Position numbers and translations under genes: made by a program. 64,000 bases of DNA, from assembly GCA_964525165.1 (NCBI GenBank), contig CAZGGG010000007.1, positions 1-64,000 on the forward strand, given 5' to 3'. Shown piece by piece: positions 46,541-54,612 of this stretch (positions within the stretch are counted from its first letter, which is position 1; every line of letters starts with the position of its first letter). The stretch comes from JAWLFI01 sp964525165. Its GTDB lineage: Bacteria > Bacteroidota > Bacteroidia > Chitinophagales > Saprospiraceae. Under the pieces are notes generated by a model. It did not search any database, was not told where the DNA came from, and was given only the letters and a program-made list of their open reading frames with translations.

Positions 46541-48169
46541 TTAGTGCGTATATAATTCAAGAATACGATCTATTCCCCTTAATGGGATGATGGCCCAGGA
46601 CGGACGACCATTGAGCTCATACCCTAATTCGTATATGGCTTTTTCTAGTAAATTATACTTCAAAAGGTATTCAATTTCTTTGCGATACCCTATATCCAGT
46701 TGATTTTCAAATGCCTCTTGCGTGTACGTATGTAAGAAGATGGCGGTGATATATTGGTAATATAATTCACCCCAATCATAATAGAATGATTTCTTTTCTT
46801 TCAGTTCCGGGTGACCAAATATGGTGGCATAGATGGCATAATGAAAAGAGCGCAGCATACCTGCCACATCTTTCAAGGGACTTTGTTTTACCTTCCGATC
46901 TCTAATTGTACTTTCCGGTTCGCCCTCAAAATCTAGAATGATAAAATCATCGTCTTGAACTAATACTTGTCCGAGATGATAGTCCCCATGTATCCTAATT
47001 CTTTTACTGCTCAAGCGTGTTTCATCAAAGGCTAAGATAATGTTGAGGATATGATCCTTGTGATCATCAAATCTCTGAGCATACTCTTTTGCCAGAGGGA
47101 GGAGCTTCTCTTTATTTTCTGCCAGTAAGTGATAGCGTGCTTCAAATTGGAAAACCAATCGGTTTTTCAGCCAGACGGAATAATCCGGGTTGAAATTGAT
47201 GGGTTTAAACCTTAAGTCCAGTGGTTCCTGGCTTAAAGCAATGTGCATTTCTGCTGTTCTGCATGCTAATAATTGGATGGACGATATTACTTCTGCACCT
47301 ATAAGTTGATAAATGGGAGCAGGGATTTCTGAGGTTGCAATTACTTTCAGGAGGGGAGGAGCCTCAAAGTGATCAGCAGACTTTTTGGAGGCTTGCACTT
47401 TTTCAAAAAATGCCTCCACTTGATCCAACATCCATGACCATGCTTCTCCCTTATTTTCCACTTTTTCCTGAATTAAGGCAACCGACACCTCATAAGTATC
47501 TCGAAAATTCCAGCTCATATGACCTGCGTACTTGGGGGCATGCTGAAATCTATCTTTTGCCGAAAGGAATAAGTTTAGTTCAAGATCCGGATTAGGGTCT
47601 CTGAATAGTCTCCGGTAAAATTTCAGATAGAATCGATTATTGTAAATGATGGTGGTATTGCTTTGCTCAATGTTCAAAACTTTTCCCTCCACTTCAGGAC
47701 CATTCATATAGAAGTCACGCACCGCCGGGCTGATTTGAGTCACTAATTCAGACGCTCCCATCTGTAGGTTTTGCTCTTGAATCATGAATTCCAATAAGTG
47801 TCTTCTGAAGGTTGGATCAAAAAGCCCATCAATCAAAGTTCCCTCAACATCCTTTGTGCTAAGCTTTAAGATATGAGCTTTCGAAGGGATGCTGTCCAAA
47901 TCGAGTGAGTATATGGCTAAGGGCATGAGATAATGCTGAACAAAGCTTTCGCGAAACAGAATCTCAATATGTAGTATGTAGTGGGTGTAGACCTCTTTAG
48001 TGAATTTTTGGCGATCGAGAATGGAAACCTTTTTAATAGTACTTGCTTTTCCTCCATACCATCTACACCCGGGGACATAATCAGGCAATATCTCCTCTGT
48101 CAGGAATTTTTCGAAGGAATCATCTTCTAAGATGGTATTCCAGGTATGAGGGCTGGAGAACGTTTTCAT
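46541..48169 (-). CDS. mak: maltokinase (stand-alone, GlgE pathway)
   Basis: The 542-residue protein has a maltokinase N-terminal cap (YVPGCRWYGGKASTIKKV) and an aminoglycoside-phosphotransferase-like kinase domain. The catalytic part is RIHGDYHLGQVLVQDDDF with the DFEGEP metal site. It phosphorylates maltose to maltose-1-phosphate, the donor for GlgE. In many bacteria this domain is fused to trehalose synthase (TreS); here the first ~20 residues lead straight into the cap and no TreS part exists. Its ATG overlaps the stop of glgE by 4 bp. Confidence 0.88.
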   Translation of the reverse strand: MKTFSSPHTWNTILEDDSFEKFLTEEILPDYVPGCRWYGGKASTIKKVSILDRQKFTKEVYTHYILHIEILFRESFVQHYLMPLAIYSLDLDSIPSKAHILKLSTKDVEGTLIDGLFDPTFRRHLLEFMIQEQNLQMGASELVTQISPAVRDFYMNGPEVEGKVLNIEQSNTTIIYNNRFYLKFYRRLFRDPNPDLELNLFLSAKDRFQHAPKYAGHMSWNFRDTYEVSVALIQEKVENKGEAWSWMLDQVEAFFEKVQASKKSADHFEAPPLLKVIATSEIPAPIYQLIGAEVISSIQLLACRTAEMHIALSQEPLDLRFKPINFNPDYSVWLKNRLVFQFEARYHLLAENKEKLLPLAKEYAQRFDDHKDHILNIILAFDETRLSSKRIRIHGDYHLGQVLVQDDDFIILDFEGEPESTIRDRKVKQSPLKDVAGMLRSFHYAIYATIFGHPELKEKKSFYYDWGELYYQYITAIFLHTYTQEAFENQLDIGYRKEIEYLLKYNLLEKAIYELGYELNGRPSWAIIPLRGIDRILELYTH

Positions 48170-50103
48170 GCATTCAAAACTTTAAACAGATGAAAGGTTT
48201 GTTCCGGCGCAAGAGATATATAATTCCATTCTTTATGCCACTCATAAGTTCTTCCGTCCAGAATATCTTCTAAATGGAGCATATTTCCTTGTGCTTTTCC
48301 GAGATCGCCCAAGGGCGCTTGTACCCATCCGCTCTGCCTTTGATTCGGATCCAGATTGACACATAGGATGAAATGCTCCTCGGCCTGACGATCATATTTA
48401 TAAAAAGTGAAAAGCGCATCATTCTCGCAAGAGAGGTGTTTGTAGTTATGGAGTTGTTGAAAAGCAAGATTTTGATTTCGAATGTGATTGACCTGGGTCA
48501 TTAAAGCGGTCAATTCATTCCGTTCGTCCCAATTCCATTCTCTTATCTCATATTTTTCACTATTGAGAAACTCCTCTTTGCCTTCTACCGGGGCGCAGTC
48601 CATAAGTTCGAAGGCAGGCCCATAAACACCATAAGACGGACTCAAGGTGGCTGCCAGGAAGTAACGAATCTTGAACATGGCAAGATTCGCTTCTTGTAAG
48701 TTGAAAGGATTGATATCCGGAGTGGTCACCCAAAAGTTAGGTCTGAAATAGTCTTTGCCCGGCCCTTGGGTTAATTCCTCCATGTACTCCACCAATTCAT
48801 GTTTGTAGTTTCTCCAGGTGAAATAAGTAACGGACTGTGAAAATCCAATTTTAGTCAATCGGTGCATCACCTTAGGTTTGGTAAATGCTTCTGCTAGAAA
48901 TAAGGTATCCGGAAAGTCCTTTTGAACTTCTCGAATCAGAAATGCCCAAAAGTCAAAGGGCTTTGTATGTGGATTATCTACCCGGAATATGGTGACCCCT
49001 ACGCTACACCAAAATTTCACAATATCCACTAATTCGTTCCAAAGGTTTTCCCAGTCCTCACATTCAAAATCAATGGGCAGGATATCCTGATATTTTTTAG
49101 GTGGATTCTCGGCGTATTGAATACTTCCATCAGGTCTCCATTTGAACCATTGGGGATGTTCTTTCACCCACGGATGATCAGGTGCACATTGAATCGCAAA
49201 ATCAAAAGCGATTTCCATTCCTCTTTTTTGAGCTTCTTCTAGTAGCTCGCGGTATTCATCGAGGGTCCCTAATTGGGGGTGGGTAGCTCTGTGACCGCCT
49301 TCTTCAGAGCCTATTCCCCAGCAAGAGCCGACATCTTCAGGTAAAGCGGTAGTGCTGTTGTTTTTCCCTTTCCGATTTAATTTCCCAATGGGGTGAATAG
49401 GGGGGAGGTAAATGACATCAAAACCGAACTCTTGTATTCTATCTAACTGTTGGATGCAGTCTTTGAAAGTCCCATGTTGGCCTGCTGTTCCTGCAGAACG
49501 CGGAAAAAATTCATACCAGGCACTAAATAATGCTTTGGTGCGCTCGACTTGAACTAGGAGCGTCTGTTGATAATAGCTTGCATGTTTGCGACTAGGCATC
49601 TGCTTCAACAGATCTTCTAATACCTCTGACCCTATAAGATGAATCTTTTCATCAGTTACACCAGGTGCCTTGAAAATTTCTATCCATTTCTTAATTCCAG
49701 CCTTCCTTTCAGGACTGGCTGCTTCGATGCAGTCCTCAAGGAAAAGTGTAGCCTCAGATAGCTCTGATGTTATATCTTGTCCTGCTTTCCATTTTTTTCG
49801 AGTGCCGAATAGCCAATTCAGGGGGTGATCAATCCATGCTCTGGCGGAGAATTCATAGTCTTTTTTGTGTTCGATCTGAAAGTCTGCCGTATACTCATCA
49901 TTCCCTTGATGGCTCATTTCTATCCATTGCCATTTTCGTTTACCCTTCTCTCTGAACAATAGTTCTACCCTAATTAAATCGTGACCATCAGCAAAAGCGT
50001 TCACTCGTACCTGCACTTTTTCACCGGGTACTTTTCGAATCGGGAAGGCACCGCAATCTATGGTCGGTTGTAAATCTTCCAGTATAACTCGTGACTGACT
50101 CAT
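48166..50103 (-). CDS. glgE: alpha-1,4-glucan:maltose-1-phosphate maltosyltransferase
   Basis: At 645 residues it is a GH13_3 enzyme. An N-terminal beta domain (about 1-100) and helical insert precede the barrel with FDVIYLPPIHPIG and GSCWGIGSEEGGH. The nucleophile is D376 in FRVDNPHTKP and the acid/base is E405 in FLAEAFT; their 29-residue spacing equals that of the Streptomyces enzyme as I remember it (D394, E423). It transfers maltosyl units from maltose-1-phosphate to growing alpha-1,4-glucans. It heads the glgE-mak-glgB operon. Confidence 0.95.
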   Translation of the reverse strand: MSQSRVILEDLQPTIDCGAFPIRKVPGEKVQVRVNAFADGHDLIRVELLFREKGKRKWQWIEMSHQGNDEYTADFQIEHKKDYEFSARAWIDHPLNWLFGTRKKWKAGQDITSELSEATLFLEDCIEAASPERKAGIKKWIEIFKAPGVTDEKIHLIGSEVLEDLLKQMPSRKHASYYQQTLLVQVERTKALFSAWYEFFPRSAGTAGQHGTFKDCIQQLDRIQEFGFDVIYLPPIHPIGKLNRKGKNNSTTALPEDVGSCWGIGSEEGGHRATHPQLGTLDEYRELLEEAQKRGMEIAFDFAIQCAPDHPWVKEHPQWFKWRPDGSIQYAENPPKKYQDILPIDFECEDWENLWNELVDIVKFWCSVGVTIFRVDNPHTKPFDFWAFLIREVQKDFPDTLFLAEAFTKPKVMHRLTKIGFSQSVTYFTWRNYKHELVEYMEELTQGPGKDYFRPNFWVTTPDINPFNLQEANLAMFKIRYFLAATLSPSYGVYGPAFELMDCAPVEGKEEFLNSEKYEIREWNWDERNELTALMTQVNHIRNQNLAFQQLHNYKHLSCENDALFTFYKYDRQAEEHFILCVNLDPNQRQSGWVQAPLGDLGKAQGNMLHLEDILDGRTYEWHKEWNYISLAPEQTFHLFKVLNA

Positions 50104-50191
50104 AGCAACACATCTTAGTTAGTGTCTAACTTACAATAATTCGGCCAATTATGGATATTCAATTTTGAAAGAAAACTTATATATAGACAAT

Positions 50192-50218
50192 AAAAAAGGG
50201 GCTTTTCAGCCCCTTTAG
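50192..50218 (-). terminator. terminator upstream of glgE, ending the 50236-51459 gene
   Basis: On the minus strand AAAGGGGC, a six-base loop and GCCCCTTT are followed by further T residues. It lies 18 bp past the stop codon at 50236 and isolates that gene from the glgE operon. Confidence 0.92.
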
Positions 50219-50235
50219 ATGTTTGATGGTTATGA

Positions 50236-51459
50236 TTACAAGGTAGATCGAACGGCCTTCACCGGATAAGGGTTGTGCGGATCTATGTAGTCATATATAT
50301 CTACTACTCCTTGTTCGTTGAGAATATTTATCAATGCATACGATGGACCTATCGAATAACCTTTATTCGCTAAAATTTTTGTCACAAAATTCTTCAAGCC
50401 AATGTAGCGCATATCCGTTTGCTGAACGATACTTTCGGTTTCTTTGAGCTCTCTGAGTATTTCAGCCTCGGTGATGATTTTCAGACTTTTTCTTGCAGGT
50501 GCTATTTCGTCAAATTGATCCCGGTTAAGCTGATCACTATTCATTCCCAGACTTGCCATTTCTTTGGATCCATCCAAGCTGTCTTCCTGATCAAAGTCAT
50601 CTTCATGACCCATCACAAGATTTTTGGCTTGTTGAATCATACGCATTAAGGCTTCAAAAAGCTGTTCTGCGACAGATAAGTCGTTTGGATGAAGCAGTTG
50701 GTTTTGGATGACTTTTTTGTGGATGCCTACCAAAGTAGACCATTTCTCAGCGAAGAAATTCTTTTCAAATGCCTTTTGGAAAGGATGGACTTCCTCCCCT
50801 CTGAGTTCTTCCTGGAGATCAGCCAATTCATCCATTGTTTCAATATCCAGGACTCTCTCAGCGATAAAGGTTTCTAAAAAATATCGATTAGGCTGATCGA
50901 CTATTTCTCCCAGCTCCTGAAGACTTAACATCTCAATATTGGTGTCCACTAGCTGTTGAAGTGAAGAAACTTGACTTTGTCTTTCTTCCACTTTGTTTTT
51001 ATAGGTAGAAGGTGCACGAAGATCCCACCATTTGGGACCTGACTCAAAAGCATAATAGTTAACCAATAGCTTTCGCATAGCCCAATCTACCTTATGGATT
51101 AATGGTAATATTTGTAGTCCCAGATAGATGGATACATCGTCATTCAGCGTTTTCACATAGGTAGCTTTCAGGCTATGGGTCAACAAGCTTAACAATTTAC
51201 CTCTTTGTTCGAGTAGGGTTTTTATATCGTCTGAATCCCCTTTAAGCGTATAGCCATTGTAGTCTTCTTCGTCTTCTTCGTAAAAAGACTGAATGCTTAA
51301 CTCATAACCTTGATTCTTATGAACCAAGAGTTGGTCTTCTGTGCTGAATTCAAGCAGTAAAGACTCTGATGCAACCAGCGCGCGTTGAAAGATTTCAAGG
51401 CTGCTTAATTCTTGCTTTTTCTCTGCATCGATGACGAGAATTTCAAAATTGTACTTCAT
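50236..51459 (-). CDS. uncharacterised protein with a possible degenerate HEPN-like domain
   Basis: The 407-residue soluble, mainly helical, acidic protein has no signal peptide. Near residues 240-285, WSTLVGIHKKVIQNQLLHPNDLS has the same spacing as the W-x5-RNxxxHN-x7-D run of HEPN/DUF4145-like proteins. The catalytic Arg and His of the RNase motif are replaced here (HKKVIQN). This similarity is by eye and tentative. A Gln/Asp-rich linker (about 290-335) follows, then a C-terminal domain. It stands alone between its own leader and a terminator. Confidence 0.6.
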   Translation of the reverse strand: MKYNFEILVIDAEKKQELSSLEIFQRALVASESLLLEFSTEDQLLVHKNQGYELSIQSFYEEDEEDYNGYTLKGDSDDIKTLLEQRGKLLSLLTHSLKATYVKTLNDDVSIYLGLQILPLIHKVDWAMRKLLVNYYAFESGPKWWDLRAPSTYKNKVEERQSQVSSLQQLVDTNIEMLSLQELGEIVDQPNRYFLETFIAERVLDIETMDELADLQEELRGEEVHPFQKAFEKNFFAEKWSTLVGIHKKVIQNQLLHPNDLSVAEQLFEALMRMIQQAKNLVMGHEDDFDQEDSLDGSKEMASLGMNSDQLNRDQFDEIAPARKSLKIITEAEILRELKETESIVQQTDMRYIGLKNFVTKILANKGYSIGPSYALINILNEQGVVDIYDYIDPHNPYPVKAVRSTL

Positions 51460-51535
51460 TTTGATAGATTAAGAATTTAAAAAAATAAAGACCGTAAATG
51501 CCAAAATGGCTCCCCTATTACGCGACTTTGATCAA

Positions 51536-51561
51536 TATTGTTGTTGCTACAACAAACAATA
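51536..51561. promoter_or_regulatory. inverted repeat in the leader of the 50236-51459 gene
   Basis: TTGTTG (51541-51546) and CAACAA (51550-51555) flank a CTA loop, with outer TATTG/CAATA arms and one bulged base. It lies about 80 bp upstream of the minus-strand start codon, just downstream of a TATCTTTG-like -7 candidate. It could be an operator or RNA hairpin. Confidence 0.4.
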
Positions 51562-51564
51562 AGC

Positions 51565-51572
51565 CAAAGGTA
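51565..51572 (-). promoter_or_regulatory. putative -7 element for the 50236-51459 gene
   Basis: CAAAGGTA on the plus strand is TACCTTTG on the minus strand, matching TAnnTTTG. It lies about 106 bp before the ATG, so the leader would contain the inverted repeat at 51536-51561. Confidence 0.35.
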
Positions 51573-51649
51573 TCATTTTACGATAAAAATTTTAACATTT
51601 TTCTATATAGTCACTGAATTGTCCGTTTTTCGGTTCAAAAGCCATCATT

Positions 51650-52027
51650 TTAGAACCATAATTTAATATCTCCCCTATTATCGTTGTAAGAGATGGTGAT
51701 CTCTTCCATGGGTTCAATATCCTTTTGGGCGAGTATTTTTATTTCTTTGGATGTCCAATCCTGAAGGGTGTATGCATTAGCGTGCTCGCTGTGGTTGTAT
51801 AGTGAACCCCACCCTAATGCAATTGCAGCCTTCTTCTCCCCAGAACCCCATAGGAAATAATAATCATGTAAATGGGTATTATGGATAACCGGTACCTCAT
51901 GTTCCGGTAACAAGATGACAGGGCAAATCTCTATCAGATCTCCTGCTTGAATCTTTTTAGCTGTAAATACACCTCTGCCTTTGTTTGGACTCTCCTGTAT
52001 AAATAGCCCCGGTATTTGAAGGCTCAT
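51650..52027 (-). CDS. SET domain protein (putative protein lysine methyltransferase)
   Basis: At 125 residues it is little more than a SET domain. It begins LFIQESPNKGRGVFTAKKI, contains LGWGSLYNHSEHAN, the NHS motif that binds S-adenosylmethionine, and ends EEITISYNDN. SET proteins methylate lysine; bacterial substrates are mostly unknown. The start codon is three bases after the gyrB stop on the same strand, so it should be translated from the gyrB transcript. Confidence 0.88.
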   Translation of the reverse strand: MSLQIPGLFIQESPNKGRGVFTAKKIQAGDLIEICPVILLPEHEVPVIHNTHLHDYYFLWGSGEKKAAIALGWGSLYNHSEHANAYTLQDWTSKEIKILAQKDIEPMEEITISYNDNRGDIKLWF

Positions 52028-52030
52028 GGG

Positions 52031-53986
52031 TTACACATCCACTTTTGCGTATTTGGCGTTCTTTTCAATGAACTCTCTTCGAGGAGGAACTTCATCACCC
52101 ATAAGCATGCTGAAAACGCGATCTGCTTCCAAAGCATCATCAATCGTTACCCTGCGCAAAGTCCTGAAATCTGGATTCATGGTGGTATCCCACAATTGTT
52201 CCGCATTCATTTCTCCAAGCCCCTTGTATCGCTGAATTTTAACCGAACCTTCATTTCCATTAGATAATTCCAAGGTCACTTCTTTTCGTTCATCTTCTGT
52301 CCAGGCATATCGTTGTTTAGAACCTCGCTTTAAGAGATACAATGGAGGTGCAGCGATGTATACATACCCTTGCTCAATTAATGGTTTTAGGTATCTGAAG
52401 AAGAATGTAAGAATCAATGTTACAATGTGCGCGCCATCTACGTCGGCATCACACATAATCACGATTTTATGATAGCGTAATTTTGCAGTATTCAGGACGC
52501 GTTCTCCTTCATCATTCTCTTCGATACTGACACCCAAAGCGGTAAAAATATTCTTAATCTCTTCGTTCTCGTAAATCTTATGTTCCAGTGCTTTTTCGAC
52601 ATTGAGGATCTTCCCTCTCAGTGGTAAGATGGCCTGAAAATTTCTATCCCTGCCTTGTTTGGCGGTTCCTCCTGCAGAGTCACCCTCCACAAGGAATATT
52701 TCAGAAATTGAGGGGTCTTTACTAGAGCAATCGGACAATTTTCCGGGCAAACCTGTCCCGCTCAAGGGCGATTTACGCTGGACCATTTCTCTTGCCTTTC
52801 TGGCCGCGTGTCTTGCTGTAGCTGCCAGAACCACTTTGTCTATAATTCTTTTGGCACTATTTGGATTTTCTTCCAACCATATTTTAAGCACGTCCCCGAC
52901 AACTCTCGAAACGATACCGTTCACTTCGGAATTACCTAATTCCCCTTTTGTCTGCCCTTTAAACTGGGGCTCAGGGACTTTGACGGACACAATAGCTGTC
53001 AGTCCTTCTCGGAAATCTTCACCGGAAATGCTGAATTTCAACTTTTTAAAGTGTCCATTATCCTCTCCGTATTGTTTGAAGACTCGATTGACCGCTCTTT
53101 TGAATCCACTTACGTGGGTTCCCCCTTCCCGGGTGTTAATATTGTTGACGAAAGAGAAAATATTTTCAGAGAAACTGGTATTGTACTGCAGGGCCACCTC
53201 TACTTCAACATTTTCTTCTTTTCCGGTAGCATAAATAGGCTTTTCAATTAAGGGTGTGCGACTCTCATCTAAAAAGCGCACGAACTCAGCCAATCCACCT
53301 TCTGAGTGAAAGGTTTCTGACCGGAAGCTGCCATCATCCTCTTTTTCTCGCTCATCTACCAACGTAAGGGTCATACCCGGATTCAGATAAGCCATTTCTC
53401 TCATTCGAGTGGCCAGAGTTTCATATTTGAAAACGGTAGTCTCAAAGATCTCAGGATCTGGATAGAAGGTGACTTTCGTACCAGTGATGTCGGTATCTCC
53501 GATTCTTTTAACGGGCTCCTCAGGTTTCCCCTGATGGTAAGTCTGTGTATAGACTCCTCCCTCTCTATGGACTTCAGCTACCAAAGTGCTAGAAAGCGCA
53601 TTCACACAAGAGACACCCACACCATGCAATCCACCGGAGACTTTGTAGGTATCCTTATCAAATTTACCTCCGGCATGAAGTACGGTCATGACGACTTCAA
53701 GGGCCGATTTTTTGAGTTTCTCGTGTTGATCTACAGGAATTCCTCGACCATTATCTGTTATAGAGATAGAATGATCCGCGTGAATGACGGTATCTACCTG
53801 GTCACAATAACCCGCCATATGTTCATCGATGGAGTTATCAATCACCTCCCAAACCAGGTGGTGAAGCCCTTTCGCATCCGTAGATCCAATATACATTCCC
53901 GGCCGCTTTCTCACTGCTTCTAGTCCTTCAAGGGCGGTAATGTTTTTCGCTCCGTAATTATTAGATTGCTTATTTTCTTCTGCCAT
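52031..53986 (-). CDS. gyrB: DNA gyrase subunit B
   Basis: The 651-residue GyrB has a GHKL ATPase N-terminus (GLEAVRKRPGMYIGS, EVIDNSIDEHMAGYC, DNGRGIPVD, GGLHGVGVSCVNALS). The transducer and TOPRIM domain follow with EGDSAGGTAKQGRDR and CDADVDGAHI, and then the C-terminal GEMNAEQLWDTTMNP. With GyrA it introduces negative supercoils. The length is that of the short GyrB form without the ~170-residue enterobacterial insert. A SET-domain gene follows in the same operon. Confidence 0.98.
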   Translation of the reverse strand: MAEENKQSNNYGAKNITALEGLEAVRKRPGMYIGSTDAKGLHHLVWEVIDNSIDEHMAGYCDQVDTVIHADHSISITDNGRGIPVDQHEKLKKSALEVVMTVLHAGGKFDKDTYKVSGGLHGVGVSCVNALSSTLVAEVHREGGVYTQTYHQGKPEEPVKRIGDTDITGTKVTFYPDPEIFETTVFKYETLATRMREMAYLNPGMTLTLVDEREKEDDGSFRSETFHSEGGLAEFVRFLDESRTPLIEKPIYATGKEENVEVEVALQYNTSFSENIFSFVNNINTREGGTHVSGFKRAVNRVFKQYGEDNGHFKKLKFSISGEDFREGLTAIVSVKVPEPQFKGQTKGELGNSEVNGIVSRVVGDVLKIWLEENPNSAKRIIDKVVLAATARHAARKAREMVQRKSPLSGTGLPGKLSDCSSKDPSISEIFLVEGDSAGGTAKQGRDRNFQAILPLRGKILNVEKALEHKIYENEEIKNIFTALGVSIEENDEGERVLNTAKLRYHKIVIMCDADVDGAHIVTLILTFFFRYLKPLIEQGYVYIAAPPLYLLKRGSKQRYAWTEDERKEVTLELSNGNEGSVKIQRYKGLGEMNAEQLWDTTMNPDFRTLRRVTIDDALEADRVFSMLMGDEVPPRREFIEKNAKYAKVDV

Positions 53987-54067
53987 TTTATCGATCTTCT
54001 GAACAACTACTGCATCTTTGATGCCGCCTTACGGCAAATGAGTTTCCGTTGTCTTATTTACATCCTT

Positions 54068-54075
54068 CAAAGATA
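54068..54075 (-). promoter_or_regulatory. putative -7 element TATCTTTG upstream of gyrB
   Basis: CAAAGATA on the plus strand gives TATCTTTG on the minus strand, an exact TAnnTTTG match 81 bp before the gyrB start. No clear -33 TTG was found at the usual distance. Confidence 0.4.
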
Positions 54076-54151
54076 CTAAAAACATATATGTTTCTAGCTA
54101 TATGAGCCTTTGATTGATGGATAGAATAAAGCCTTTGAGTATATTTGAAAC

Positions 54152-54601
54152 ATGAGCTCTTCCAAAACCTGGACGATACATAAAGAATCAGAATGGCCTA
54201 ACATTCTGCCGGAAATTCTTGAATTCACAAAAGGGTATCAGCAATGGCAGTTAGCGGGGCAAATGGGAGCGGGGAAAACTACTTTTGTGGGGGCCTTGGG
54301 TCGATATCTAGGTTTTTCGGAAGTAAGCAGTCCTACTTTTTCCATTGTGAATGAATATCCAATCAATAATGACAAGATCGAGCTTGAGCGTATTTTCCAT
54401 ATTGATTTGTATCGTTTGGAGCCGGAAGAATTAGAGGAGGTAGGCTTTGAAGAATATTTGTATGATTTGAATGCTTTGACCATTGTTGAATGGCCTGATA
54501 TTGCCGAAGCCTATTGGGTTCCACCCTATGCACGTTTGGAGCTCAAAGAAAAGGACCATCTTATACGTGAATTAATGGTTATCTTAAATCCAGATCTTTA
54601 A
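54152..54601 (+). CDS. tsaE: tRNA threonylcarbamoyladenosine biosynthesis ATPase TsaE
   Basis: The 149-residue protein has the Walker A loop GQMGAGKTT at about 36-44, the conserved SSPTFSIVNEY segment, HIDLYRLEPEELEEVG, and IVEWPDIAE. With TsaB and TsaD it drives formation of t6A at position 37 of ANN-decoding tRNAs. The alanine dehydrogenase gene begins 11 bp downstream, and the CHAT gene follows that by one base, so tsaE heads a three-gene run. Confidence 0.96.
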   Translation: MSSSKTWTIHKESEWPNILPEILEFTKGYQQWQLAGQMGAGKTTFVGALGRYLGFSEVSSPTFSIVNEYPINNDKIELERIFHIDLYRLEPEELEEVGFEEYLYDLNALTIVEWPDIAEAYWVPPYARLELKEKDHLIRELMVILNPDL

Positions 54602-54612
54602 ATCCAGTGAAT

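Noticed and set aside
52659..53234. 191-codon antisense ORF inside gyrB
   Set aside because: Fully within the conserved gyrB frame on the other strand; protein shows no family features and reflects codon bias.
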